From Flavobacteriales bacterium (GTDB taxonomy: Bacteria; Bacteroidota; Bacteroidia; UBA10329), in NCBI GenBank assembly GCA_021741155.1, contig JAIOYP010000009.1, positions 39,792 to 103,791 on the forward strand: DNA of 64,000 nucleotides, read 5' to 3'. Position 1 is the first letter of the stretch. Every line of letters begins with the position of its first letter. A model generated the notes under the pieces. That model was not told where the DNA came from. It made no database searches and saw only the letters and a program-made list of their open reading frames with translations. The position numbers and the translations under genes were made by a program. Shown one piece after another: positions 8,305 to 18,358 of the stretch.

Positions 8305-8410
8305 AGATGCGCCCGCGCGAGGGGTGGGAGCGGCATCCTTTTTTGAGGAACGAAAAAAAAGATACAGCGGACGACCCGACCCCGATTTTTTATCGGGGAC
8401 GCGCCCAAAA
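8305..8410. repeat. GC-rich intergenic element with hairpin
   Basis: The stretch between the EEP hydrolase and parE differs from its surroundings: a GC-rich block with GCGCCCGCGCG, an A8 run, 'GATACAGCGG', and a 7-bp hairpin CCCCGAT-TTTTT-ATCGGGG (8380-8398), bounded on both sides by GCGCCC. I recall similar blocks (a poly-A or poly-T run, GATACAGCGG, then a CCCCGAT hairpin) repeated between genes in Flavobacteriia. Only one copy is in this window, so calling it a repeat family is from memory. Confidence 0.5.
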
Positions 8411-8516
8411 ACCCTTGTTCACATCCCTGTTGAAAACCAAGGTGAAATAAGTTCAATCTGACCGTGCTCTACTACTATATTTATTGTCCGCAAGAAAGGA
8501 AGGATAGAAGACGGAA

Positions 8517-10385
8517 ATGGCGCAGGAAACACAATACGGAGCAGAGCAAATTCGATCGCTTGAATGGCATGAACATATTCGGCTTAGGCCAGGTATGTAC
8601 ATTGGCAAACTGGGCGATGGAAGCCAGTATGACGATGGTGTTTACATTCTAATCAAGGAGGTTATTGACAACTCGATTGATGAGTTTGTGATGGGAAATG
8701 GCCGCACGATTGAGGTTACGGTGAAGGAACGTTCGGTGCGAATTCGCGATTACGGTCGTGGCATTCCGCTGACCAAAGTTGTGGATTGTGTAAGTAAAAT
8801 CAACACTGGAGCGAAGTACGATTCGGTTGCTTTTAAGAAGTCGGTTGGATTGAATGGAGTAGGTACCAAGGCTGTGAATGCTATGTCTTCGGTGTTTACT
8901 ATTCAGTGCTACCGCGATGATCAGACCAAGTTGGCTGAGTTCGAGAAAGGAATAATTACAAAAGATGCTCCTATTGAGCCGAGTACTCAGCGGAAGGGTA
9001 CAATCACATATTTTGAGCCTGATGAATCACTTTTCAAGGGATTTCGGTACCGCGATGAGCATGTGAAGAAGATGTTGTGGAACTATTGTTACCTCAATCC
9101 TGGGTTGACGATTCTCTACAACGGTGAGAAAATGATTTCCGAAAATGGTCTGAGAGACCTGTTGGAGGCCAAGATTGATGATGATATCTGTTATCCGATT
9201 ATTCACCTGAGAGGTGAGGATATTGAGGTGGCGATTACGCACGGACATTCATCGCGAGAGGAATATTATTCGTTTGTCAACGGTCAGCATACCACCATGG
9301 GCGGTACGCACCAAGGTGCTTTTCGCGAAGCAGTAGTGACGACCATTAGAACACATTTTAAGAAGGAATTTGATGCCAGTGATGTCCGAAGTGGAATCAT
9401 CGCAGCTATTTCTGTGAAGGTGATGGAACCTGTTTTTGAAAGTCAGACGAAGACCAAATTGGGTTCTCAGAATGTGGCTGAAGATGGCCCTTCGATGAAG
9501 GCGTTCGTTGGGGATTTTCTTAAAACCGATCTCGACAATTTCCTTCATAAGAATACAGATGTTGCCGATTTGCTTTTGAAGCGAATTCAGCAAGCAGAAC
9601 GAGAACGGAAAGAGCTTTCAGGCATTAAGAAATTGGCTCGTGACCGGGCGAAAAAATCCAGCCTTCACAATAAGAAATTACGCGATTGCCGTATTCATTT
9701 CGATTCGAACAAGGAACGGTCGGATGAAACTACGATTTTCATCACCGAGGGAGATTCTGCTTCTGGTTCCATCACCAAAAGTCGTGACCCAAACACGCAA
9801 GCCGTATTTAGCTTGCGTGGAAAACCACTGAATAGCTACGGTCTAACGAGAAAGGTTGTTTACGAGAACGAGGAATTCAACCTTTTGCAAGCCGCATTGA
9901 ATATTGAAGATGGGCTGGAAGGGTTGCGCTATAATAAGATAGTTGTGGCTACTGATGCCGATGTGGATGGAATGCACATTCGTTTGCTTCTACTTACGTT
10001 CCTTCTACAATTCTTCCCTGATTTGATTAAGAATGGACACGTTTATATATTACAAACACCTCTTTTCCGTGTTCGTAACAAGAAAGAAACGCGCTATTGC
10101 TATTCGGAAGATGAGCGGAGAGATGCCATTGCCCATCTTGGAAAGAACCCTGAGATAACGCGTTTCAAAGGTTTAGGAGAAATTTCGCCCGATGAATTCA
10201 AGAATTTCATTGGAGAAGACATGCGATTGGATCCAGTTGAGATTAGAAAAGAAGATCACTTGAGTCAGATGCTGGAGTTTTTCATGGGTAAAAATACTCC
10301 TGATAGACAAGATTTCATCATTGATAGATTAAGGATTGAGAAGGACTTGGTCGAGGATTTGGAGAGCGAGAAAATTGAAGCATAA
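8517..10385 (+). CDS. parE: DNA topoisomerase IV subunit B
   Basis: 622 residues of the GyrB/ParE ATPase. The GHKL ATPase domain has '[13 protein letters not shown]', '[15 protein letters not shown]' and '[14 protein letters not shown]'; the TOPRIM domain has '[12 protein letters not shown]' (about 408-419) and 'DADVDGMHI' (about 480-488). At 622 residues it is of ParE length and lacks the long GyrB insertion. It supplies the ATP-driven gate of the enzyme that decatenates daughter chromosomes. parC follows after 26 bases, so the subunits are made from one transcript. The naming as ParE over GyrB rests on length and on pairing with a ParC-like subunit. Confidence 0.9.
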   Translation: MAQETQYGAEQIRSLEWHEHIRLRPGMYIGKLGDGSQYDDGVYILIKEVIDNSIDEFVMGNGRTIEVTVKERSVRIRDYGRGIPLTKVVDCVSKINTGAKYDSVAFKKSVGLNGVGTKAVNAMSSVFTIQCYRDDQTKLAEFEKGIITKDAPIEPSTQRKGTITYFEPDESLFKGFRYRDEHVKKMLWNYCYLNPGLTILYNGEKMISENGLRDLLEAKIDDDICYPIIHLRGEDIEVAITHGHSSREEYYSFVNGQHTTMGGTHQGAFREAVVTTIRTHFKKEFDASDVRSGIIAAISVKVMEPVFESQTKTKLGSQNVAEDGPSMKAFVGDFLKTDLDNFLHKNTDVADLLLKRIQQAERERKELSGIKKLARDRAKKSSLHNKKLRDCRIHFDSNKERSDETTIFITEGDSASGSITKSRDPNTQAVFSLRGKPLNSYGLTRKVVYENEEFNLLQAALNIEDGLEGLRYNKIVVATDADVDGMHIRLLLLTFLLQFFPDLIKNGHVYILQTPLFRVRNKKETRYCYSEDERRDAIAHLGKNPEITRFKGLGEISPDEFKNFIGEDMRLDPVEIRKEDHLSQMLEFFMGKNTPDRQDFIIDRLRIEKDLVEDLESEKIEA

Positions 10386-10411
10386 CAGTTTTAGAAAGTA
10401 CAGGAAATAAT

Positions 10412-13147
10412 ATGAGCGAAGAGAACGGCTCGGAAGAAAACGAAGAGAAAAAGGAAGACGGAACTGGCGAGGTAGAAAGTGCCGTTGCCGTAAGTGGGAT
10501 GTATCAAGACTGGTTCTTGGACTACGCTAGCTACGTTATTCTTGAGCGTGCCGTTCCGAATATTGAGGATGGATTGAAGCCTGTTCAGACGCGTATCATG
10601 CACTCCATGTTTGAGTTGGAGGATGGCCGCTATAATAAGGTTGCCAACATCATTGGGCATTGCATGAAATACCATCCGCATGGCGATATGGCCATTGGCG
10701 ATGCGATTGTTGGTCTTGGACAGAAAGAACTACTCATTGATACCCAAGGAAACTGGGGCAACACGCTTACGGGCGACCGCGCAGCTGCTGGTCGATACAT
10801 TGAAGCCCGACTTTCCAAATTTGCCCTTGAGGTTGTTTTTAATCCAAAAACCACTAATTGGAAGACTTCTTATGATGGAAGAAACAGGGAGCCAGTTACG
10901 CTTCCTGTCAAGTTTCCGTTGTTGTTGGCGCAAGGAGTTGAAGGTATTGCGGTTGGACTTTCAACCAAGATTCTTCCGCACAATTTCAACGAGCTAATTG
11001 ATGCTTCCATCCAAATTCTGAAAGGAAAAAAGGCAACTGTTTTGCCTGATTTCCTTACTGGTGGAATGATTGACGTGAGCGGTTACAACGATGGTCAGCG
11101 TGGAGGTAAAGTTCGGGTTCGTGCCAAGATTGGGAAGATTGACACCAAAACATTGGTTATTACCGAGATTCCGTACGGAACCAATACTTCCAACCTTATC
11201 GACAGCATTCTAAAAGCGAACGAGAAAGGCAAGATTAAGATAAAGAAGGTGGAGGACAACACGGCTCAGGACGTGGAAATTCTCATTCACCTCGCCACAG
11301 GAATTTCTCCTGATAAGACCATCGATGCGCTTTACAGTTTCACAGATTGCGAATCGAGCATTTCGCCAAATGCGTGCGTGATTGTAAATGATAAACCGAT
11401 GTTCATGTCGGTTTCGGATATTTTGTCAATCTGTACGCAACAGACACTTGATCTTCTCAGAAGAGAGTTGGAAATCAAGCTGAATGAATTGCAAGAGCAA
11501 TGGCACTTCGCTTCGCTGGAGAAAATTTTCATTGAGAATCGCATCTACCGCGATATTGAAGAAGAAGAAACGTGGGAAGGCGTCATAAGTGCGATTGATA
11601 AAGGACTGAAACCACACACGAAACACTTGATTCGTGAGGTAACGGTGGACGACATTACGCGATTGACCGAGATTCGCATCAAGCGTATATCCAAGTTTGA
11701 TAGCAACAAGGCGGATGATAATATCGCTGCATTGGAAGGTAAAATCGCTGAAGTCAAGCACGACCTGGAGCATTTGGTCGATTTCGCGATAGCGTATTAC
11801 AAAAACCTAAAAGACAAGTACGGTAAAGGCCGTGAGCGTAGAACCGAAATCCGTCATTTTGATGTGATTCAGGCGGCACGTGTTGCTGTTGCGAATGAGA
11901 AACTTTACATCAATCGTGAAGAAGGATTTATTGGAACTGGTCTGAAGAAGGATGAGTTTGTTTCCGACTGCTCAGATATTGATGACATCATTGTTTTCTT
12001 AGCCAATGGAACAATGAAAGTGGTGAAGGTGGACAACAAGGTTTTTGTTGGGAAGGATATTATCCATGCTGCTGTGTTCCGCAAGAACGATAAGCGCACC
12101 ATATATAATATGATATACCGCGATGGACCGCGTGGAAGCTATTTTTCCAAGCGATTCCCTGTCACTTCCATCACCCGCGATAAGGATTATGACCTGACCG
12201 CAGGAACGGCTGGTAGCGCGGTTGAGTGGTTCTCGGCAAACCCGAACGGGGAAGCGGAGGTAATTCTGGTTCATGTACGACCAAAACCGAAGTTGAAGAA
12301 ATTGAAGTTCGATTTCGACTTTGCAGAATTGACCATAAAAGGTCGTGATGCGAAAGGGAACACATTCTCAAAGAACCCACTTCGTAAGATTGAAATCAAG
12401 GAGAAAGGACTTTCTACTCTTGGAGCTAGAAAAATTTGGTTTGACGATACCGTTCAGCGTTTGAATGCAGACGGAAGAGGCGAGCTTTTGGGCGAATTTG
12501 CACCTGAGGACAAGATTCTGACCATTATGCAGAATGGAGATTACAAGTTGCTCGGTTTTGACATCAGCACACAGTTTGACGATGACATGACCCTCATCGA
12601 AAAATGGAATCCTGAAAAACCACTTTCGGTCGTTTATCTCGATACAAGCAAGAAGATTTACATGATTAAGCGGTTTCTGGTTGAGAAATCTTCGAAGGCC
12701 GTGAGCATGCTCCCCGAAGGAGAAGAGAACCAATTGGAACTCGTTACTACTGATTGGAAACCACGGATTCAACTCAATTTCCGGAAAAAGCCAGGCGAAG
12801 AAGAAGCCTCAGTTGAGGAAATCAACGTGGAGGAATTTATTGCTGTAAAAGGTTTGAAAGCCAAAGGAAATCAACTCACCAAGGAAACGGTCAATACGAT
12901 TGATCTCTTGGAACCTATTCCATACGAACCGCCAGTTAGCGACAGTCAAGATTCCCTAGCAGAGGACGATGATGATAACGATGAATCGCAGGATTCCGAT
13001 GAAGCCACGGACACCGAAGAAGCAACAACTGTTGAGTGGGATGTAAGCGATTCGACCGATGAAGTGAAAAACGAAAAAGGAAAAGCGAAAAAGGACGAAA
13101 CGCCACCAGCTAAAGAAACTGGCGAAGGGCAGTTAGGGTTGTTCTAG
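10412..13147 (+). CDS. parC: DNA topoisomerase IV subunit A
   Basis: 911 residues. The winged-helix and tower domains begin after an acidic 25-residue leader; 'ERAVPNIEDGLKPVQTRI', 'KYHPHGDMAIGDAIVGLG' and 'GDRAAAGRYIEARLSKFA' carry the catalytic tyrosine (about Tyr129). The residue at the quinolone-contact position equal to E. coli ParC Ser80 is Met93, and Glu84 is Asp97. The C-terminal beta-pinwheel has degenerate blades, e.g. 'FLANGTMKVVKVDNKVFVG'. The last ~110 residues are a low-complexity acidic tail (DDDDNDESQDSDEA...) ending 'GEGQLGLF'. With ParE it cuts and reseals DNA to unlink chromosomes. Confidence 0.9.
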   Translation: MSEENGSEENEEKKEDGTGEVESAVAVSGMYQDWFLDYASYVILERAVPNIEDGLKPVQTRIMHSMFELEDGRYNKVANIIGHCMKYHPHGDMAIGDAIVGLGQKELLIDTQGNWGNTLTGDRAAAGRYIEARLSKFALEVVFNPKTTNWKTSYDGRNREPVTLPVKFPLLLAQGVEGIAVGLSTKILPHNFNELIDASIQILKGKKATVLPDFLTGGMIDVSGYNDGQRGGKVRVRAKIGKIDTKTLVITEIPYGTNTSNLIDSILKANEKGKIKIKKVEDNTAQDVEILIHLATGISPDKTIDALYSFTDCESSISPNACVIVNDKPMFMSVSDILSICTQQTLDLLRRELEIKLNELQEQWHFASLEKIFIENRIYRDIEEEETWEGVISAIDKGLKPHTKHLIREVTVDDITRLTEIRIKRISKFDSNKADDNIAALEGKIAEVKHDLEHLVDFAIAYYKNLKDKYGKGRERRTEIRHFDVIQAARVAVANEKLYINREEGFIGTGLKKDEFVSDCSDIDDIIVFLANGTMKVVKVDNKVFVGKDIIHAAVFRKNDKRTIYNMIYRDGPRGSYFSKRFPVTSITRDKDYDLTAGTAGSAVEWFSANPNGEAEVILVHVRPKPKLKKLKFDFDFAELTIKGRDAKGNTFSKNPLRKIEIKEKGLSTLGARKIWFDDTVQRLNADGRGELLGEFAPEDKILTIMQNGDYKLLGFDISTQFDDDMTLIEKWNPEKPLSVVYLDTSKKIYMIKRFLVEKSSKAVSMLPEGEENQLELVTTDWKPRIQLNFRKKPGEEEASVEEINVEEFIAVKGLKAKGNQLTKETVNTIDLLEPIPYEPPVSDSQDSLAEDDDDNDESQDSDEATDTEEATTVEWDVSDSTDEVKNEKGKAKKDETPPAKETGEGQLGLF

Positions 13148-13238
13148 TTCAGCTATGGGATTTTTCTGTTGGGTTTGCTCAAGGTTTGAGCTTTTAAAAT
13201 TGAAGTGGTAAATATTCTTCGATGGTTTAGAGCCGTAA

Positions 13239-13261
13239 TAATGCAATACATTATTGCATTA
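13239..13261. other. AT-rich perfect hairpin
   Basis: TAATGCAATA (13239-13248), a CAT loop, then TATTGCATTA (13252-13261) form a perfect 10-bp stem in the 188-base gap between parC and the next gene. It could be an operator for the downstream gene or a weak terminator for parEC; no T tract follows. The rest of the gap shows nothing clear. Confidence 0.45.
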
Positions 13262-13335
13262 ATCAGAGTCATGCATACGACAACTTACCGATTACAAAAT
13301 CGTTCTTTTGTAGGCCGTCAAATCATGGCAATCAG

Positions 13336-15678
13336 ATGAAAAATCAAATTCAGGCCGTTGCGGCTTTTCTATTAGTTCTATGCGGAGGTTCTGCGTTTGC
13401 GCAAAGCGCACTGAACATGACACAGTTGGGACATTTGTCATACAGCGAGGATTTGAGCGAGGTGAGAGGTGCTTTTCATAATGGGCGAGAGTACGCTTTG
13501 GTTGGAGCGCATAGCGGACTTTCTATTGTGGATGTGACTAATCCGGCTACGCCAACAGAAGTGTTTTTTCAATTGGGCCCAAACTCAATATGGAGAGATC
13601 CTTTTTATCATAACAACCATGCTTTTTGCGTTACCGAAGGAGGAGGAGGTCTGCTTATTGTGGATATGAGTCCATTGCCAGGCAGTCAGAACTTAACCAC
13701 TACACTTTACACGGGAAGCAGTTTCCCGTTCAGTTCTGCGCATAATATGTTCATAGATAGACCAAATAATCGAGCTTACATTTTCGGGACCAATACGATT
13801 GATGGAGCAATTATCTTGGATATTTCAAATCCAATGAACCCAACCGAACTTGGAATTTGGAACGAGCACTACATCCATGATGGTTTTGTGCGTGGGGATA
13901 CGTTATGGGCAGCTTGCTTAGAAGCAGGTGTTTTTGTTGTGAATGTGGCCAATGCTGGCAATCCTGTAGTTCTGTCAAATTGGGATACACCAAGCGAATT
14001 TTCTCATAATGTTTGGCCTTCGGATGATAACGCCAATTGCTATACAACCGATGAAGTTACCAGCGGCTATGTTGCAGGATACGATATGAGTAACCTACAG
14101 AATGTGGTTGAAACCGATAAGGTTCGGCACCCGCTTTCACAAGGCGTGATTCCGCACAATACCCATTTTATCAATGATTATGTCGTTACGTCCCACTATC
14201 GTGATGGTGTGACCGTACATGATGTATCTAATCCGTCAAATATTGTCCTGACTGGTTATTATGATACCAACCCATTAAGTGGAAATGGATTTAATGGCGC
14301 TTGGGGAGCTTGGCCGTATCTTCCATCAGGAAACATTTTGGTTTCTGATATTGAGGAAGGATTATTTGTTCTAGGAGTTGATTATCAGCGCGCTGCTCGA
14401 TTGCAAGGAACCGTTACCGAATTCGGGTCTGGAAATCCGCTGAATGCCGTTCAGATTGACGTAGTTGGAGCTGGAATTAATGAACTGACTGACCTTTTTG
14501 GCGAGTACGCAACTGGTATGGCAGCTGGAGGAACATTTGATGTGACCTTTCAGAAGGGTGGATATCTTTCTCAGACAATTTCGGGAGTTGTAACTACGAA
14601 TGGACAAACAATAATTCTTGACGTAGAGTTGGTTCCAGATGTTCCGTTTATGCTGTCAGGAAACGTATCTGAATCAGGTACAGGGATATCAATTGAAGGC
14701 GCAACTGTTCTGTTTGAGAACGAGTTCTTTATCAAAGAGCTGACTACTGATGCCAATGGCGATTATTCTGACAATAATTTTTTCGCAGGGGAATATAACG
14801 TCACCGTAGGTGCTTGGGGGTATGTTGGTGAGTGCTCCACCGTTTCCATTACCGCTTCTGGAACCCCTCCAAGTTTTGAATTGCCGTTTGGATATTCAGA
14901 TGATTTTGCGCTTGACTTAGGCTGGATTGTATCTGGAAATGCGAATGTTGGTGTTTGGGAAAGAGGCGTTCCAATTGGAACGACACTCAATGGTCAATTT
15001 TCTAACCCTGATTCTGATGCTGGGTCAGCATGCGGAAATCAAGCATATATCACTGGAAATGGCGGAGGGAGTGTAGGTGATGATGATGTCGATGATGGTG
15101 TCACCATTCTTACTTCTCCAATAATGGATTTGACGATTTACTCAGAGCCAACAGTGACGTTCGATTATTGGTTTTTCAATCAGGGAGGAAATGAATCTCC
15201 GAACGACACCTACTTGGTAAAGATGAATAACGGAACAACCCAGGCAACCCTGTTCTCGCTGCCGGTATCATCAAGTCAGTGGAAGGCTATTTCTATGCCT
15301 ATTTCTCAGTTCATTGATGTCACTTCTACGATGCAACTTATTCTTGAAGCCGAGGATATTACACCAGGTCATTTGGTTGAAGGAGGAATCGACAATTTCC
15401 GAATTACAGAAACGACAGGGATTCAAGACTCTGATTCTGGAATTCAAGTTGCTATATTCCCTAATCCAGCTAAGGAATTCGTAAATATCAACGTAAGCAA
15501 GCCTTTCAGTGCTGGTTATGTTCAGCTATTTGATATGGCAGGAAAGGCAGTTGCCAATCAACATTCGATTTCTTCGGGAGCAAATGTCATAAGATTTTCG
15601 GTTGCTGCTGGAATCTACATCTGTGAAGTTGTAGTGGATGGTAAACGTCAGGTTAAAAGATTGTCAATTCATCATTGA
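13336..15678 (+). CDS. Choice-of-anchor B family protein with T9SS sorting domain
   Basis: 780 residues. Signal peptide 'MKNQIQAVAAFLLVLCGGSAFAQ' is followed by LVIVD-type beta-propeller repeats (about 25-350: 'GLSIVDVTNPATPTEV', 'GGLLIVDMS', 'GVFVVNVANAGNPVVL'), the choice-of-anchor B arrangement. Two carboxypeptidase-regulatory-like beta-sandwiches follow (about 355-435 and 440-510: 'RLQGTVTEFGSGNPLNAVQI', 'LSGNVSESGTGISIEGATV'), then a jelly-roll domain (about 520-695) and a C-terminal type A sorting domain (PNPAKEFVNINV...GKRQVKRLSIHH). It is therefore exported by the type IX system to the cell surface or medium. The propeller suggests binding; no catalytic residues are evident. It appears to be a single gene. 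Confidence 0.88.
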   Translation: MKNQIQAVAAFLLVLCGGSAFAQSALNMTQLGHLSYSEDLSEVRGAFHNGREYALVGAHSGLSIVDVTNPATPTEVFFQLGPNSIWRDPFYHNNHAFCVTEGGGGLLIVDMSPLPGSQNLTTTLYTGSSFPFSSAHNMFIDRPNNRAYIFGTNTIDGAIILDISNPMNPTELGIWNEHYIHDGFVRGDTLWAACLEAGVFVVNVANAGNPVVLSNWDTPSEFSHNVWPSDDNANCYTTDEVTSGYVAGYDMSNLQNVVETDKVRHPLSQGVIPHNTHFINDYVVTSHYRDGVTVHDVSNPSNIVLTGYYDTNPLSGNGFNGAWGAWPYLPSGNILVSDIEEGLFVLGVDYQRAARLQGTVTEFGSGNPLNAVQIDVVGAGINELTDLFGEYATGMAAGGTFDVTFQKGGYLSQTISGVVTTNGQTIILDVELVPDVPFMLSGNVSESGTGISIEGATVLFENEFFIKELTTDANGDYSDNNFFAGEYNVTVGAWGYVGECSTVSITASGTPPSFELPFGYSDDFALDLGWIVSGNANVGVWERGVPIGTTLNGQFSNPDSDAGSACGNQAYITGNGGGSVGDDDVDDGVTILTSPIMDLTIYSEPTVTFDYWFFNQGGNESPNDTYLVKMNNGTTQATLFSLPVSSSQWKAISMPISQFIDVTSTMQLILEAEDITPGHLVEGGIDNFRITETTGIQDSDSGIQVAIFPNPAKEFVNINVSKPFSAGYVQLFDMAGKAVANQHSISSGANVIRFSVAAGIYICEVVVDGKRQVKRLSIHH

Positions 15679-15755
15679 TTGACGACCTTCGCACATTATA
15701 ATTAAGCGGTTTTCGTATTTTGAAAACCATTCAGGAACCTATCAAACAAGTGGAA

Positions 15756-16826
15756 ATGGAGAGTGAAATTATGCAAATCAAGGTTGAGAGGGTAGCAAAA
15801 ACCCGTATTCATGACGTGGATTTTGGCAACATTCCATTTGGAAGAGAATTTGCCGATCACATGTTCGTTGCCGATTATGCAGACGGAAAGTGGGGAGGTT
15901 TCAGAATTGAGCCGTATGGCAAAATGATGTACACACCCGCCATGCTCGGTCTTCATTATGGTCAAACCATTTTTGAAGGTATGAAAGCTTATCGTAACAC
16001 TAGCGGTGAGGTAATGATGTTCCGTCCTACGGACAACTTCAAACGATTGAATGTTTCTGCTGAGCGTATGTGCATGCCAACCATTCCAGTTGATTTGATG
16101 ATGGAGGCTTTGCGAGAATTGCTGAAAATTGATGATGCTTGGGTTCCAACTAGCACAGATTCATCACTTTACATTCGTCCGTTCATGTTTGCAACAGATG
16201 AGTTTTTGGGAGTGAAACCATCAGATAAGTATCGATGTGTCATGTTTACTGGTCCGGTTGGACCATACTATACTACACCACTAAAGGTGATGGTGGAGGA
16301 TACCTACACTAGAGCGGTCAAAGGAGGAACAGGTTCTGCAAAATCAGGTGGTAATTATGGTGGGGCACTTTATCCAACCAAATTAGCGCAACAAAAAGGA
16401 TATCACCAATTGCTTTGGACCGATGCCATTGAGCACAAATTCATCGAAGAAAGCGGAACCATGAATGTCATGTTCCAAATTGAAGGTTCGCTGGTTACTC
16501 CTCCAACTGGGGATACAATCTTGAAAGGAATCACACGAGATAGTGTTCTGAAGCTAGCTGCGGATTTGGGTATTGATGTGCAGGAAAGACGTATCAGTAT
16601 TGATGAACTTAAATCGGCTTACGACAATGGCCAGTTGCTAGATGCATTCGGAGTGGGTACAGCTGCCACAATTGCTCCAATTGAGTTGATTGGATATAAA
16701 GGGGTTGACCTTATCCTTCCGCCAATCGGACAGCGAAAAATGTCTCAATTAATATCCAAGGAATTGACAAATATCCGCTACGGAAAAGCAGTAGACAAAT
16801 TCGGTTGGATGGTCAGTATGAATTGA
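15756..16826 (+). CDS. ilvE: Branched-chain-amino-acid aminotransferase
   Basis: 356 residues from ATG 15756 (a TTG at 15720 would add 12 residues without family support). It is a fold-type IV PLP enzyme of the long, eukaryote-like BCAT type: 'LHYGQTIFEGMKAYR', 'SLYIRPFMFATDEFLGV', the PLP lysine at about Lys196 in 'GTGSAKSGGNYGGAL', and 'FIEESGTMNVMFQIEG'. It interconverts Leu, Ile and Val with their 2-oxo acids using glutamate/2-oxoglutarate. The stop TGA shares its last base with the ATG of the next lipoprotein gene (TGATG), so the two may be coupled. Confidence 0.95.
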   Translation: MESEIMQIKVERVAKTRIHDVDFGNIPFGREFADHMFVADYADGKWGGFRIEPYGKMMYTPAMLGLHYGQTIFEGMKAYRNTSGEVMMFRPTDNFKRLNVSAERMCMPTIPVDLMMEALRELLKIDDAWVPTSTDSSLYIRPFMFATDEFLGVKPSDKYRCVMFTGPVGPYYTTPLKVMVEDTYTRAVKGGTGSAKSGGNYGGALYPTKLAQQKGYHQLLWTDAIEHKFIEESGTMNVMFQIEGSLVTPPTGDTILKGITRDSVLKLAADLGIDVQERRISIDELKSAYDNGQLLDAFGVGTAATIAPIELIGYKGVDLILPPIGQRKMSQLISKELTNIRYGKAVDKFGWMVSMN

Positions 16827-17185
16827 TGAGGAAGCCTGCACTCATATTGCTTTTTGTTCCGACCCTGTTGTTCGGCTGCAAGAAATGTGTTGAATGTGAA
16901 ATAAAACTCAAAGAATCGCAAGACGAAATTGGTCATGTGGATGAGTTTTGTGGAACAAATAAAAAGGTAGAGGAGGAAGAAGAACGTCTTCATGCAGATT
17001 ACACTTGTCTTGAATGTGTTGTGAATACGGGTTTGGGAGAGGCTACATCAGGCGTGCAATGCGGTAATCGCGCCTTTACCGATAGTGTCGAAGCTGATTG
17101 GAAGCAAGGAGCATTTGATTTAGGTACAACAGCCAATTGCACGTATTACCGCGATACGGTGAACGTAACCTGTGTTCTTAAATAA
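16826..17185 (+). CDS. Small cysteine-rich lipoprotein
   Basis: 119 residues from ATG 16826, which overlaps the ilvE stop (TGATG). 'MRKPALILLFVPTLLFGCKKC' is a lipoprotein signal with Cys18. The mature region has about nine further cysteines (CKKCVEC, FC, CLEC, QC, NC, VTC), enough for several disulfides or a metal site, and an acidic stretch KKVEEEEERLHADY. I do not recognise the family. The position after ilvE is probably only convenient for transcription. Confidence 0.7.
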   Translation: MRKPALILLFVPTLLFGCKKCVECEIKLKESQDEIGHVDEFCGTNKKVEEEEERLHADYTCLECVVNTGLGEATSGVQCGNRAFTDSVEADWKQGAFDLGTTANCTYYRDTVNVTCVLK

Positions 17186-17197
17186 GAATCAGACGTT

Positions 17198-18160
17198 TTA
17201 GTAAATGCTCACGTAAGCCGAGCCAATCCACACAGCATCTTGATTGGCCGTGTAAAGCGAAACTTTGTAAGTTCCACGGTCTCTAAGATTTAGAGGGAAG
17301 TTAGCCTGAGTAACATCTTTAGCAATTGGCACAGTCAGCTCTTGAAAATGCTCGCTAAACTCTTTTGCACCTTGAGGCCTAAACCAAATATCTACGGAAA
17401 CCCCATCGCCACCAAAACCTTCGTTGTTTGAGAATAGTGCTTTTAGGTCAACACCTCCCGGAACACCCTTGAATTTTTCGTTCTGTCCTGTAAGCATACC
17501 ACTTTGCACGGCTCTTCCAAAAGCCATGTAAAAACTCTCAAACGCAAGCGTTTCCTTTTCCTCCTCAGTCAATTCCTCTTTAATTACTGATTCAACGAAA
17601 ATAGGTTCAGGTGCATTCTCTAAAAGTTGTTGTTTGCTCAGTTCAGCTTTCTTGGTCGGTGCTTCAACAGCGGTAATTTTTTCCACCTTCTTCGGCTCAA
17701 CAACAGGCTCAACCTTGGCAACTGGTTCTGGTTTCTTTACGACTGGCTCAGGCTTGACAGCAGCAACCACAGGCGGTTTTGGAGGGCCATTTACCTTAAT
17801 GACTCCGCTGGCCAAGAAGTTCCATTCCCTGTCATATGCGGAAACCGTGTACGAATTTGCAGTCTTGAACTCGTACCTCAAAGCGGCCCAATTCCGAGCT
17901 TGTCCAATCACCAATTTCATGCTATCGGTCTTCACTTTTCCATTGGTTTCTGACTTTAATAGAATGTTCATGGCATTACCATTGATGGTGGTTTTTCCAT
18001 TGTAGTACATGATGGAGAGAACTTTGGGCCAGCTGCTAGCTGTCCATTCCGTTCCAGGGTTTTTCAGAACTCCAACATTATTGAAATCTTCTCCGAACTC
18101 AATTTTTTGAGCTGAAACGTTGAGAGTGGCGCAGGTAAGAAGGATGAAAAAGAATTTCAT
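17198..18160 (-). CDS. Secreted protein with Pro/Lys/Val-rich linker
   Basis: 320 residues from ATG 18160, chosen because it starts the signal peptide 'MKFFFILLTCATLNVSAQ'; the frame is open further upstream but would run into tRNA-Leu. The N-terminal domain (about 20-135, 'KIEFGEDFNNVGVLKNPG') and C-terminal domain (about 215-320, 'GVSVDIWFRPQGAKEFSEHF', 'RGTYKVSLYTANQDAVWIGSAYVSIY') look beta-rich. Between them lies a low-complexity linker of about 50 residues rich in KPEPV and KVEPVVEPK. No catalytic motif is visible. It is convergent with the ilvE-lipoprotein unit and separated from it by 12 bases. Confidence 0.75.
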   Translation of the reverse strand: MKFFFILLTCATLNVSAQKIEFGEDFNNVGVLKNPGTEWTASSWPKVLSIMYYNGKTTINGNAMNILLKSETNGKVKTDSMKLVIGQARNWAALRYEFKTANSYTVSAYDREWNFLASGVIKVNGPPKPPVVAAVKPEPVVKKPEPVAKVEPVVEPKKVEKITAVEAPTKKAELSKQQLLENAPEPIFVESVIKEELTEEEKETLAFESFYMAFGRAVQSGMLTGQNEKFKGVPGGVDLKALFSNNEGFGGDGVSVDIWFRPQGAKEFSEHFQELTVPIAKDVTQANFPLNLRDRGTYKVSLYTANQDAVWIGSAYVSIY

Positions 18161-18208
18161 ACTTATGCTTCTTACCAATTTTCTCGCCATTCTGCGTTTC
18201 TTTTTGAG

Positions 18209-18292
18209 TGCCCAGGACTGGATTCGAACCAGCACAACCTTGCGATCACCAGCCCCTCAAGCTGGCGTGTCTACCAATTTCACCACCTGGGC
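18209..18292 (-). tRNA. tRNA-Leu (anticodon GAG)
   Basis: 84 nt on the minus strand. Acceptor arms GCCCAGG (5', 18292-18286) and CCTGGGC (3', 18216-18210) pair fully, with discriminator A at 18209. The D-loop contains 'TTGGTAGACACG', the anticodon stem-loop is CCAGC-TTGAGGG-GCTGG giving GAG, a long variable arm (class II tRNA) follows, and the T-loop is GGTTCGAATCC. CCA is not encoded. It reads CTC/CTT leucine codons. Confidence 0.96.
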
Positions 18293-18302
18293 TACGGTCG
18301 CG

Positions 18303-18310
18303 CAAATTTA
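18303..18310 (-). promoter_or_regulatory. -7 box upstream of tRNA-Leu
   Basis: On the minus strand TAAATTTG (18310-18303) matches the Bacteroidota -7 consensus TAnnTTTG and lies 10 bases before the mature 5' end of the tRNA. About 19 bases further upstream there is TTT in place of the -33 TTG. A short leader would be removed by RNase P. Confidence 0.5.
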
Positions 18311-18358
18311 GCCGTTTTTTCGAGTAGCGAAACACATGTTTATTGATGAACGAACAAA

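Noticed and set aside
18161..18235. In-frame extension of the 17198-18160 gene towards tRNA-Leu.
   Set aside because: The added 25 residues run into the tRNA gene and would displace the signal peptide; ATG 18160 starts the signal peptide directly.
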